Of a stretch of DNA of 64,000 nt, positions 44,512 through 52,782 are shown piece after piece. Source of the stretch: an uncultured Lactobacillus sp. (GTDB lineage: Bacteria; Bacillota; Bacilli; Lactobacillales; Lactobacillaceae); assembly GCF_910589175.1 (NCBI RefSeq), contig NZ_CAJURR010000008.1:1-64000 (forward strand). The letters are read 5' to 3'. The position numbers and the translations under genes are program-made. Below the pieces are notes generated by a model, which saw only the letters and a list, made by a program, of their open reading frames with translations, made no database searches and was not told the origin of the DNA. Numbering within the stretch: the stretch's first letter is position 1; every line of letters starts with the position of its first letter.

Positions 44512-46487
44512 TAGCCTAATTCAGCTCCAACCTCATGTTCATCGCCAACAATAGCTAACTTAACCTTGCCATCCTTTTCACTAGATAAAAGCATACCTTG
44601 ACTTTCATGTCCTAGCATCTTACGTGGCTTTAAGTTAGTAACTGCAAGGACCTTTTTATCTAAAAGTTCACTTGCATCTGGATAAAACTTACGAATACCA
44701 CTTAAAATTTGACGTTCGTTTCCATCACCAAAATCAAGTTTAAACATTAATAATTTACTTGATCCCTTTACTGGCTCAACGGATAAAATTTGACCTACTT
44801 GAATTTTGACTTTGTCAAAATCATCAATTGTAATGTGTTTTTCTTCTTTTTGTTGACTTCTAGTCTTCTTCTTTGGCTTAGCCTTCTTCATTTCTTCCTT
44901 AATGTACTTAACTTCAACATCATTTTTAAGTCGTGGGAAGATTGGCGTCGGCTTTTCTGTTACCTTAATGTTCCAGTCAAAGCCGCCAAAATCAAGTTTC
45001 TTTTGATCATCATTCTTCCAGTCAAGTCCGAGTTGTTCAAACATCTTAACCGGGCTCTGCGTCATAACTGGTGCAATTAAAATTGCAATTAAACGTAAAC
45101 TTTCAGCCAAGTTAGTCATTACTTTAGATAGTTCTTCACTCTTGCCCTCTTTGTTTAACGTCCAAGGTGTAGTTTCATCAATATATTTATTTGCACGAGA
45201 AATGAGCTTCCAAACACTATCTAAAGCTTGAGAGAAGTGGAGGGCATCCATTTGTTTTTGATATTCAGCAATTGTTTCATTAGCTGTTTTAATTAAATCT
45301 TTTGCAAATTCATCCTGTTCTGAAGCAACTGGAGCAACTTGGCCATCTTGATATTGATTAATCATTGAAACAGTTCTATTTAACAAGTTACCTAAGTCAT
45401 TAGCCAAATCAAAGTTAACTCTTTCAACAAAATCTTCCGGAGTAAAAATACCATCTGAACCAAATGGAATTGCACGCATCAAGTAATAACGAAGAGCATC
45501 TAAGCCATAACGTTTAACAATCATTTCTGGGTAAACGGCATTACCCTTTGATTTAGACATTTTACCGTCTCTCATTAATACCCAGCCATGCCCAAAGATT
45601 TGCTTTGGAAGAGGAAGATCAAGTGCCATTAACATAATTGGCCAATAAATAGTGTGGAAGCGAACAATTTCCTTACCAACTAAATGTACGTCAGCTGGCC
45701 AATATTTCTTAAATAATGCATCATTATCTGAACCATATCCAAGAGCAGTAATATAGTTAGAAAGAGCATCAATCCAAACATAAACAACATGCTTAGGATC
45801 ACTAGGCACAGGAATTCCCCAATCAACAGTCGTACGAGTGACAGATAAGTCTTCTAAGCCTGGCTTAATAAAGTTATTTACCATTTCTTTCTCACGAGAG
45901 TGAGGCAAAATAAAGTCTGGGTGATCCTTGTAGTATTGAAGTAAGCGATCAGCATATTTACTCATTCTGAAGAAGTATGATGGTTCCTTAACTAAACGTA
46001 CTTCATGTCCTGATGGAGCCTTTCCGCCAATCACATTGCCATCATCATCTTTATATACTTCAGCAAGTTGTGATTCAGTGAAGTATTCTTCATCTTCTAC
46101 AGAATACCAACCAGTGTACTCACCTAAGTAAATATCTCCTTGTTTTAATAATCTTTCAAAAATCTTTTGTACAGCTTTAACGTGATCTTCATCAGTTGTT
46201 CTAATGAAGCGATCATAGGAAACGTCTAACATTTTCCATAGGTCCTTATAGGAATCAGCCATTTTATCTACAAATTCTTGTGGTTTAATTCCTTGTGCTT
46301 CAGCTTTTTGCTCAATCTTAAGTCCATGTTCATCAGTTCCAGTTAAGAAGAATGTATCAAAACCGCGAGATTTTTTATAACGAGTCATGGTATCAGCAGC
46401 AATAGTAGTGTATGCATTACCGATAGTTAATTTTCCAGATGGATAGTAAATAGGTGTAGTAATATAGAAAGTTTTCTTTTCAGCCAT
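44511..46487 (-). CDS. metG: methionyl-tRNA synthetase
   Basis: The 658-residue enzyme has the class Ia Rossmann domain, KMSKS as FGHGWVLMRDGKMSKSKGNA (about 285-304) and a C-terminal tRNA-binding EMAPII/Trbp111-like domain (about 555-658; DFDKVKIQVGQILSVEPV). The HIGH motif reads TIGN, and the connective loop has no zinc cysteines (GWYSVEDEEYF). I start it at 46487, behind GAGGAAG. It leads the metG-tatD-rnmV-rsmA operon. Confidence 0.95.
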   Translation of the reverse strand: MAEKKTFYITTPIYYPSGKLTIGNAYTTIAADTMTRYKKSRGFDTFFLTGTDEHGLKIEQKAEAQGIKPQEFVDKMADSYKDLWKMLDVSYDRFIRTTDEDHVKAVQKIFERLLKQGDIYLGEYTGWYSVEDEEYFTESQLAEVYKDDDGNVIGGKAPSGHEVRLVKEPSYFFRMSKYADRLLQYYKDHPDFILPHSREKEMVNNFIKPGLEDLSVTRTTVDWGIPVPSDPKHVVYVWIDALSNYITALGYGSDNDALFKKYWPADVHLVGKEIVRFHTIYWPIMLMALDLPLPKQIFGHGWVLMRDGKMSKSKGNAVYPEMIVKRYGLDALRYYLMRAIPFGSDGIFTPEDFVERVNFDLANDLGNLLNRTVSMINQYQDGQVAPVASEQDEFAKDLIKTANETIAEYQKQMDALHFSQALDSVWKLISRANKYIDETTPWTLNKEGKSEELSKVMTNLAESLRLIAILIAPVMTQSPVKMFEQLGLDWKNDDQKKLDFGGFDWNIKVTEKPTPIFPRLKNDVEVKYIKEEMKKAKPKKKTRSQQKEEKHITIDDFDKVKIQVGQILSVEPVKGSSKLLMFKLDFGDGNERQILSGIRKFYPDASELLDKKVLAVTNLKPRKMLGHESQGMLLSSEKDGKVKLAIVGDEHEVGAELG

Positions 46488-46557
46488 CTTTATTCTTCCT
46501 CTCATAAGTCTTTTAACTGCTAGTATAACATAGCATGCCTACATAAATTTGTGTACC

Positions 46558-46587
46558 AAAAAAGGAATTTCTTTTTAGAAATTCCTA
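46558..46587 (-). terminator. terminator of the truncated ATPase gene
   Basis: GGAATTTC and GAAATTCC pair around a short loop and are followed by T6 on the minus strand; it overlaps the stop codon. Confidence 0.8.
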
Positions 46588-47616
46588 GTTAGATTGATTT
46601 TGTTTTTTCATTACCATGCTATTACTCGGATGGTGAATTGAATTTTTTAGTAATTGGCTAGTGATAGAAATAGGAACTGCATCAGAGGTTAATCCGACAA
46701 CTACTGCAAGAGCAAATACTAAAGTATTTTCCCAGTTGCCATGCATCATACTACTAATTACTAAAAACAAAGGAACAATAACTGCAGCTAGAATTAAAAA
46801 TACTCTTGTTAAATTTCTGGTATCTAAATTAAACACGTGCTTCTTTAATTCCATCTTGGAAATATTTTGAGATAATTTTCCAAAAATAGTCTCTTTTCCA
46901 GTCGCAAATACTACTCCAACTCCAGAACCAGAGATAATTCTGGTACCTGCGTATAAAATATTGGCATAGTCTACATAACCATGATTGTTTCTCTGACCTA
47001 AAGAAGTAATTTCACTCTTATATACTGGATTATCTTCATCCATAAAGAAATCGGCTGAACAAATTATATTATTATTCTTTAAAATTCTTACATCTGCCGG
47101 AACCACTTCTCCAGCTTGTAACAAGATAATATCCCCAGCCACTAACTCTTTAGTTGCCAACTCTTGTGGCATGCAGTCGCGCATAACTTTAGTAGTGGGT
47201 GATATTTTATGTAGTAAATTTTGAATAGCCGCTCTAATTTTGATATTTTGAATGAAACTTAATATTCCAGAAATAGCTAAAACTAAAATAATTAAAACAG
47301 GTGTATCTAAATTATGAACTTTTAATTTATAGTTAAGCATAATAGATACAATTGCTAAGCCTAAAAGAATACTTGTAAAAGGCGTCATAAATGCTTCACA
47401 TAAAAATTGAAGTCTAGTATTTTTAGGTTTATTTACAATTTCGTTAGGACCATTTTTTGCTAAGCGTTGCCTCGCATCTTTAGTTTGAAGGCCACTAATT
47501 GAGGTTTTTAATCGTTGCAGTGTTGCAAATTTATCTTCGCATGCAATCCGGCGCACCAGCTTGGTGTCTGTAGTATGTCTTTTGCCGGAAGTGTTGATTT
47601 TTAACATCTTCAACAT
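46585..47616 (-). CDS. truncated, degenerate P-type (MgtA-like) cation ATPase
   Basis: The 343-residue product matches only the first third of MgtA-type ATPases (about 900 residues): N-terminal helix, M1-M4 and the actuator domain. The DKTGT phosphorylation and nucleotide-binding domains are missing. The actuator TGES is MDED (FFMDEDNPVYKSE) and the M4 site PEMLP-like stretch is SDAVP, so it could not pump as written. A terminator follows at once. The gene keeps a full Mg2+ riboswitch. It is either a decaying pseudogene or a repurposed regulatory protein. Confidence 0.75.
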   Translation of the reverse strand: MLKMLKINTSGKRHTTDTKLVRRIACEDKFATLQRLKTSISGLQTKDARQRLAKNGPNEIVNKPKNTRLQFLCEAFMTPFTSILLGLAIVSIMLNYKLKVHNLDTPVLIILVLAISGILSFIQNIKIRAAIQNLLHKISPTTKVMRDCMPQELATKELVAGDIILLQAGEVVPADVRILKNNNIICSADFFMDEDNPVYKSEITSLGQRNNHGYVDYANILYAGTRIISGSGVGVVFATGKETIFGKLSQNISKMELKKHVFNLDTRNLTRVFLILAAVIVPLFLVISSMMHGNWENTLVFALAVVVGLTSDAVPISITSQLLKNSIHHPSNSMVMKKQNQSN

Positions 47617-47639
47617 CCTTTCTTAAGAACCTAGCAAAC

Positions 47640-47673
47640 AAACAAAAAGCCGATGCAAAAACTGCATCGGCTT
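47640..47673 (-). terminator. M-box-controlled terminator
   Basis: AGCCGATGCA and TGCATCGGCT form a 10-bp stem followed by a T-rich run, between the M-box and the start codon. Confidence 0.9.
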
Positions 47674-47691
47674 AAATCCAAGCGATTTTTA

Positions 47692-47850
47692 TACTCGTCG
47701 TTCAGTTTTAACACTACGTGACGTAAGGTTATAAAAATATAACTAGCTGGCTGGGGAGGGCCTTATATCGACGATCCCTGTTTGACCCGTTGGCATCTCT
47801 GGATGTTGCTGGGCGACAGCATGTGTTCACGTAGGAGTCTCACCTAACAG
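47692..47850 (-). promoter_or_regulatory. M-box (ykoK) Mg2+ riboswitch
   Basis: On the minus strand the conserved M-box blocks appear in order: TTAGGTGAGACTCCTACGTG, CACATGCTGTCGCCCAG, AGAGATGCCAACGGGTC, AAGGCCCTCCCC and ACCTTACGTCACGTAGTG. It is followed by a terminator and the truncated ATPase gene. High Mg2+ would favour termination. Confidence 0.93.
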
Positions 47851-47882
47851 TTTATTTGCTCTAATATTTAATTTCTATTGAT

Positions 47883-47911
47883 ACTTTAACGGCTAACTAG
47901 CTTTTAGTCAA
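47883..47911 (-). promoter_or_regulatory. promoter of the M-box transcript
   Basis: TTGACT (47906-47911), 17 bp, TAAAGT (47883-47888) on the minus strand. Confidence 0.65.
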
Positions 47912-47914
47912 GCC

Positions 47915-48502
47915 CTAATGTGGCTTTCGCGTGCTTTTGAATAAAACTAATCCAAAACTAATTAAAGCTGCAATCACTAATCCCCAAACTAAACTTACAC
48001 TTTGTGGATGATCAATTTTTTGTAACTCTTCTTGCGTCAAAGAATTTTTATCATAAGATAACTTATCTTTTTGGGCAATTAAAGTTGCACAGGCATTAAA
48101 AACTAATCGAATTCCTGAGTTGAAGCTTGATTTTTTCTCACTTCTTAATTTATCGCCTGCATATCGAATAATGTTGCTACACTTATTTTGTGTCAAAACA
48201 TCTTGGTAATTTTTACCAACAAGAATTTGAACATTTTTTCTTTTATTTTGTAATGCAGCTACAATAATTACCTGATTTTTCATCGGCCTAATTTTATTTA
48301 TATCATTACTATTTTTTAGACTTAAAAGCCGAATCTCAGGTTTATTTTTTGTTTTTTGATACTCTTTATTTTTTTGAGTTACTAATTCTTTAGTTTGGTT
48401 ATTAAATAAATTTTGCAGATCACTAACAAAAGAAGTTGTACTAGCAGTAAATAGTAAAAAAGAAATTAGGAGTATTCCAAAACTGATAAACTTATTTTTC
48501 AT
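47915..48502 (-). CDS. TPM-domain-like membrane protein
   Basis: The 195-residue protein has an N-terminal signal-like helix ([18 protein letters not shown]), an extracellular domain (about 30-165) with [18 protein letters not shown], and a C-terminal membrane segment ([16 protein letters not shown]) with a short basic tail. This is the layout of TPM (YgcG-like) proteins. It overlaps comEB by 11 bp. Role not known; lower certainty on the family. Confidence 0.6.
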   Translation of the reverse strand: MKNKFISFGILLISFLLFTASTTSFVSDLQNLFNNQTKELVTQKNKEYQKTKNKPEIRLLSLKNSNDINKIRPMKNQVIIVAALQNKRKNVQILVGKNYQDVLTQNKCSNIIRYAGDKLRSEKKSSFNSGIRLVFNACATLIAQKDKLSYDKNSLTQEELQKIDHPQSVSLVWGLVIAALISFGLVLFKSTRKPH

Positions 48503-48980
48503 TATCCGTCTTCTCTAACCTCTCAGCTAAGCTTTGAACATATTTATGATCTAGCGTTACTTGTTCAATCGCCACACCCTTTTCACGCAGTAACTTGAGT
48601 GCTAACGGATTATCATGATAATCATAATAATAGTTAATTTTCTTAATACCAGCCTGAACTAAGCATTTGCTGCAATTAAAGCAAGGAAAATAAGTCACGT
48701 AGATTTCAGTACCTTCAGTTGAAATACCATTTTTAGCACACTGAATTAAGGCATTCATTTCTGAGTGAATAGTTCTAACACAGTGTCCATCAACCATTAA
48801 GTGACCAACGTCATCACAATGAGGTTGTCCAGAAACACTTCCATTATAACCAGTGGCAATCATCCGGTCGTCCTTGACCAACACACTTCCCACTAGGGCT
48901 CGGTCACAAGTTGAGCGCTGTGCAATAACTAACGCCTGCATCATAAAATATTGCTTCCACGGAATCCTGTCTCTTGTCAT
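48492..48980 (-). CDS. comEB: deoxycytidylate deaminase (ComEB)
   Basis: The 162-residue enzyme deaminates dCMP to dUMP. Zinc motifs: HSEMNALIQ (about 70-78; His and catalytic Glu) and [13 protein letters not shown] (about 98-110; two Cys). In many Firmicutes it is encoded near competence genes, which explains the name; no other com gene is here. Confidence 0.93.
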   Translation of the reverse strand: MTRDRIPWKQYFMMQALVIAQRSTCDRALVGSVLVKDDRMIATGYNGSVSGQPHCDDVGHLMVDGHCVRTIHSEMNALIQCAKNGISTEGTEIYVTYFPCFNCSKCLVQAGIKKINYYYDYHDNPLALKLLREKGVAIEQVTLDHKYVQSLAERLEKTDNEK

Positions 48981-48999
48981 CAGTCTTACCCTCTTTAAA

Positions 49000-50028
49000 T
49001 TATTTATTTAACCTATCAAAATAATTTAAACCAATTGCTTCTCTAACTTCTTGTAAAGTTTGGTTAGCAACTTCATTTGCCTTCTTTGATCCCTCTAGTA
49101 ACATTTCGTATACAGCATCTGGATCTTGAGCAAACTTCTCTCTACGCTCTCTAATTGGCCCAAGTTCTTCTTCAAGAACCTTATTCAAGTAGCGTTTAAT
49201 TTTAACGTCCCCTAAGCCACCTTTTTGATATTGTTCCTTAAGTTCAGCCACCTTATCTTTATCTGGTGCAAAAACATCAAGATAAGTAAAGACAGTATTA
49301 CCCTCTACTTGACCAGGATCTTCAACATGAATATGGTTTGGATCCGTGTACATTGACATAACTTTCTTTTGTACAGTCTTTGCATCATCGGACAAGTAAA
49401 TTGCATTTCCAAGTGATTTAGACATTTTTGCATTTCCATCTAAACCTGGAAGTCTACCTTGTCCCTTTGGTGGGAAGTAACCCTTTGGTTCAACTAAAAT
49501 ATCAGTGTTATAAACTCTATTAAAAGTACGAACAATTTCTCTAGTTTGTTCAAGCATTGGTTCTTGATCATCCCCAACTGGAATTATTGTTGCTTTAAAA
49601 GCAGTAATGTCTGCTGCCTGAGAAACTGGGTAGTTTAAGAAACCAACTGGAATTGAATCTTTAAAATTCTTTTGCTTAATTTCAGTTTTAACAGTTGGAT
49701 TTCTTTCTAGACGTGCAACTGTTACCAAATCCATGTAATAAGCAGTTAATTCAAAAAGAGCAGGGATTTGTGATTGCACATAGATAGTAGACTTTTCAGG
49801 ATCTAGTCCAACAGCTAAGTAGTCCAAAGCTACTTGAATTAAGCTATTCTTAATTTTTTCAGGATCTCTAGCATTATCAGTTAGTGCTTGAGTGTCCGCA
49901 ATCATAATATAAGGGTCATATTTACCTTCATTTTGTAATTTTACACGGTTTTTTAAGGAGCCAATATAGTGACCAATATGAAGTTTTCCGGTTGGTCTAT
50001 CTCCAGTTAATAAAATTTCCTTTGTCAT
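49000..50028 (-). CDS. trpS: tryptophanyl-tRNA synthetase
   Basis: The 342-residue class Ic synthetase has the HIGH motif in [17 protein letters not shown] (residues 9-25) and KMSKS in [12 protein letters not shown] (about 201-212). Monocistronic; I see no T-box in the 134 bp before it. Confidence 0.96.
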   Translation of the reverse strand: MTKEILLTGDRPTGKLHIGHYIGSLKNRVKLQNEGKYDPYIMIADTQALTDNARDPEKIKNSLIQVALDYLAVGLDPEKSTIYVQSQIPALFELTAYYMDLVTVARLERNPTVKTEIKQKNFKDSIPVGFLNYPVSQAADITAFKATIIPVGDDQEPMLEQTREIVRTFNRVYNTDILVEPKGYFPPKGQGRLPGLDGNAKMSKSLGNAIYLSDDAKTVQKKVMSMYTDPNHIHVEDPGQVEGNTVFTYLDVFAPDKDKVAELKEQYQKGGLGDVKIKRYLNKVLEEELGPIRERREKFAQDPDAVYEMLLEGSKKANEVANQTLQEVREAIGLNYFDRLNK

Positions 50029-50162
50029 ATTTTTTCTCCAATATATCTGTAATCTTTAGCTTTACCTCCAATTCTAGCAAAAATCCTTATTTGTTTAAAC
50101 TTACCTAAAAGTTGCTAAAATTAAATTGAGAGAAAAATTACATAAAGAAAGGATGAATAGAG

Positions 50163-50774
50163 ATGTGTAGTCATTATGAAATGCCATCGCTTAAAGAAAT
50201 TAAGACATATCTAAAAACTGATTTAGAATTACCACTAGTTGTATCAAAAAACATTGAAGACAAATTTGAATCTGTTACTCAAATTTATCCTAAATCTCCA
50301 TCTTTAGTTATGCTATATAGCGATGACGAACTAAAGTTAGTTGAAAAGAAATGGGGCTATCCAAGTCCATTTAAAAAGAATCGAGTAATTTATAATGCTC
50401 GGGTAGAGCGTTTTTATGAAGAAAAACCATCAATGTGGGATGATTCATTTGCTCGCCAGCGGTGCATTATTTTAGCTAATGAATTCTGGGAAAGTAGTAA
50501 GCAAACTTACCTTGCATCAAATAACAAAACCTATCATGAACACTCATCTTTTACTGCAAAAGATGAACCGATGGCATTAATTGCTGGTATTTATAAAGGG
50601 GATGACTTTTCAATGGTCACTACTGCTTCTAATGATACTGTGCTTCCAGTTCATGAAAGAATGCCCTTAGTGTTAAAGCCATCTGAATTACGTCGTTGGC
50701 TCTTTCAAAACTTTACTTCTCTACTTGACCGGTCAGAATATAACCTAGACAGACATCAGTTGCCACATCGTTAG
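50163..50774 (+). CDS. SRAP domain protein (YedK/HMCES type)
   Basis: The 203-residue protein carries the SRAP signature: Cys2 (MCSHYE, crosslinks to abasic sites after Met removal), the acid in ANEFWE (about residue 107) and the histidine in LPVHERMPLVL. It binds abasic sites in single-stranded DNA and protects them. Clear AAAGGA ribosome site; the tRNA promoter lies over its 3' end. Confidence 0.9.
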   Translation: MCSHYEMPSLKEIKTYLKTDLELPLVVSKNIEDKFESVTQIYPKSPSLVMLYSDDELKLVEKKWGYPSPFKKNRVIYNARVERFYEEKPSMWDDSFARQRCIILANEFWESSKQTYLASNNKTYHEHSSFTAKDEPMALIAGIYKGDDFSMVTTASNDTVLPVHERMPLVLKPSELRRWLFQNFTSLLDRSEYNLDRHQLPHR

Positions 50775-50788
50775 CAAAATGATATAAT
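50760..50788 (+). promoter_or_regulatory. promoter of tRNA-Gly
   Basis: TTGCCA (50760-50765), 17 bp, TATAAT (50783-50788); the -35 lies in the last codons of the SRAP gene. Confidence 0.75.
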
Positions 50789-50800
50789 CATTTTGCTTAT

Positions 50801-50871
50801 GCGGGTATAGTTTAATGGTAAAATGTCAGCTTCCCAAGCTGAAGATGCGGGTTCGATTCACGCTATCCGCT
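50801..50871 (+). tRNA. tRNA-Gly (anticodon CCC)
   Basis: The acceptor stem GCGGGTA pairs with TATCCGC, the anticodon stem TCAGC/GCTGA encloses TTCCCAA, and the T-loop reads GGTTCGATTC. The anticodon is CCC, so it reads GGG. 71 nt without CCA. It has its own promoter and terminator. Confidence 0.96.
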
Positions 50872-50877
50872 TATATT

Positions 50878-50913
50878 AAAAAACGAGGAACTTTATGAAG
50901 TTCCTCGTTTTTT
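50878..50913. terminator. terminator behind tRNA-Gly
   Basis: AAAAAACGAGGAACTT-TATG-AAGTTCCTCGTTTTTT, symmetrical; it also serves the CPBP gene on the minus strand. Confidence 0.93.
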
Positions 50914-50914
50914 G

Positions 50915-51577
50915 TTAGGCTAAAATCACCATAAAAATTCCATTTAGGATTGCTAAATAAATTGGCATCATGATTCTTTGTGAATATAAGTAAGACCAAG
51001 CAAAAAGCATCCCGTAAAGACTATTGAGAATAAATAAACTAAATGAAGTTTGAAAATTAAGTATTCCATAGAAAAAGCCTGAGCACATAATGCCAACTAT
51101 ACCACTAACCATATTCTGTGCTCTAAACCCATAATTAAAGAAAAAACCTGTTGTTAAATATACTTGCATTGCTGGTAGCAAAAGACCAGTCGAAAATATA
51201 AGAAACCAAAATAAAAGATTACATTCAGCCTTTTGATAAATTATTTGAAAAGACATTAAGGGCACGCTTCCTTTAGCTTGAAGATAGGAAACAAAAACAC
51301 GTCCTAAAATCACCAGAATAGATACACCAACTATAAATCCATAATCTGCTAATAAAGGCATCGTGGGCTTTTTTTCAAAAAATCGTTGTTCTCGATTAAA
51401 TTGTCGAATATAAAAATATAAAGTAAACAAGGCACAAAGTAAGAAAAAAAAGTACCCTATTTTATTTACATGATCATTTAACAGAGCTAATTTTTTAACT
51501 CCAATTACAATTAAATATAAGACCAAATAAACAATATATCTAGTCAAATTTCCTTGTCTGGACGATGGTGTATTCAT
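50915..51577 (-). CDS. CPBP-like membrane protein lacking the protease motif
   Basis: The 220-residue protein has six to seven membrane segments. The C-terminal part (GFFYGILNFQTSFSLFILNS, MMPIYLAILNGIFMVIL) fits the CPBP / Abi intramembrane protease family, which acts in bacteriocin immunity or processing. In place of EExxxR there is LPAMQVYLTTGF, and FxxxH is FYGIL; the catalytic residues are therefore absent. Probably a non-catalytic relative. Confidence 0.6.
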   Translation of the reverse strand: MNTPSSRQGNLTRYIVYLVLYLIVIGVKKLALLNDHVNKIGYFFFLLCALFTLYFYIRQFNREQRFFEKKPTMPLLADYGFIVGVSILVILGRVFVSYLQAKGSVPLMSFQIIYQKAECNLLFWFLIFSTGLLLPAMQVYLTTGFFFNYGFRAQNMVSGIVGIMCSGFFYGILNFQTSFSLFILNSLYGMLFAWSYLYSQRIMMPIYLAILNGIFMVILA

Positions 51578-51659
51578 GTCTTTTCCCCTTTATATCAATT
51601 ATTTTCAATTATAGCAAAGCATTTACTATTAGTTATACTTCAGGAAAAATATATACTTA

Positions 51660-51688
51660 TTGACAGCGCTTACGTTGATGATTAACAT
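51660..51688 (+). promoter_or_regulatory. promoter with cre before the ROK kinase gene
   Basis: TTGACA (51660-51665), 17 bp, TAACAT (51683-51688). TGACAGCGCTTACG (51661-51674) matches the cre pattern at about 12 of 14 bases and overlaps the -35. Confidence 0.65.
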
Positions 51689-51719
51689 GAAAGATAAGAT
51701 AAAAAGAGAGGTAATACTA

Positions 51720-52580
51720 ATGAACTTAATCGCAATTGATATTGGCGGCACAACTATTAAAATCGCTACCTGGATAAATCAAAAATTAAAAATGATATTT
51801 ACGATTGATACACCAGATAATTTAGATACTTTTTATGAGGAATTGACTGATGCAGTTAATGAAATAAAAGCCGATCATAAAATTGATGGTGTAGCAATTT
51901 CTTCTCCTGGTGCTGTTAATAAAGCTACCGGAGTAATTGAGGGAGCAAGTGCCCTACCTTATATTCACAACTTTAAAATCGTACCTGAATTAGAAAAAAG
52001 ATTTGGTTTGCCAGTAAGTATCGAAAATGATGCAAACTGCGCAGCTCTTGCCGAAATCGCTGACGGAGCAGCTAAAGGATGCAGTAGTATGGCATTTTTA
52101 GTTATTGGTACCGGCGTTGGGGGAAGTATCATTATTAACAATCAAATCTGGCATGGTGCACATCTCTATGGCGGTGAATTTGGTTTTATGATTATTGATG
52201 GTAAGCAGTTAAGTGAGCTAGCTTCACCTGTTACCATGGCCAAGCGCTACAATAAAAAAACTGGAAAAGATTTTGATGGTAAGACTGTTTTTGAACTTGC
52301 TGACACTGATGACCCAGTTGCTCAAGAAGAACGGGGAAAGCTCCTCCATGCTCTTGCTGTAGCAATTTTTAATATTCAACACAGTTTTGATCCTGAAAAA
52401 ATTATTATTGGTGGTGGAATTTCACAAAATCCGGAATTAGTTCCACTACTTGATGATGAGATTGCTAAATTAAGAAATAAGATCGAAGTTACGACAATTA
52501 AACCAATTTTGGATATTTGTACGTTAAAAAATGAAGCAAATTTGCGTGGAGCGGTTGCAGATTTTGAAAAAGAGCATTAA
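51720..52580 (+). CDS. ROK family sugar kinase
   Basis: The 286-residue kinase has the ROK features: IAIDIGGTTIKIATW phosphate loop, ENDANCAALAE, VIGTGVGGSIIINNQIWHGA and the glutamate-rich GGEFGFM. Probably phosphorylates glucose or a beta-glucoside-derived sugar. I start it at 51720, behind GAGAGGTAAT; the in-frame ATG upstream lies within the promoter. Catabolite-repressed by the cre at 51661. Confidence 0.88.
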   Translation: MNLIAIDIGGTTIKIATWINQKLKMIFTIDTPDNLDTFYEELTDAVNEIKADHKIDGVAISSPGAVNKATGVIEGASALPYIHNFKIVPELEKRFGLPVSIENDANCAALAEIADGAAKGCSSMAFLVIGTGVGGSIIINNQIWHGAHLYGGEFGFMIIDGKQLSELASPVTMAKRYNKKTGKDFDGKTVFELADTDDPVAQEERGKLLHALAVAIFNIQHSFDPEKIIIGGGISQNPELVPLLDDEIAKLRNKIEVTTIKPILDICTLKNEANLRGAVADFEKEH

Positions 52581-52633
52581 ATTTTATATAGACACTTTTT
52601 TATTATTAAATAAATGTGTTTGAAAGCATCATG

Positions 52634-52668
52634 AAAAAGGACTGAGGAAACTACCTCAGTCCTTTTTT
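52634..52668 (+). terminator. terminator of the ROK gene
   Basis: GGACTGAGG and CCTCAGTCC pair around a short loop and are followed by T6. Confidence 0.92.
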
Positions 52669-52742
52669 GTTATCTAATTAAGTAAAAGTATATATTTTTA
52701 AATGAAAGTGCTTTACTTTTATTCCAAATAAGATTATATTTA

Positions 52743-52769
52743 TACATGTAAAACATGTAAGCGATTGCA
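52743..52769 (+). promoter_or_regulatory. palindrome overlapping a cre, upstream of the GH1-EIIC operon
   Basis: TACATGT-AAA-ACATGTA (52743-52759) is a perfect inverted repeat, and its right arm runs into the cre TGTAAGCGATTGCA (52756-52769). Together they suit control by a GntR/UTRA protein and CcpA. An AAAAGTATATATTTTT (52684-52699) lies further up. Confidence 0.6.
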
Positions 52770-52782
52770 AAGAGGGAATATT

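Noticed and set aside
46488-50160. T-box leaders before metG or trpS
   Set aside because: The short upstream regions show no T-box sequence or specifier hairpin.
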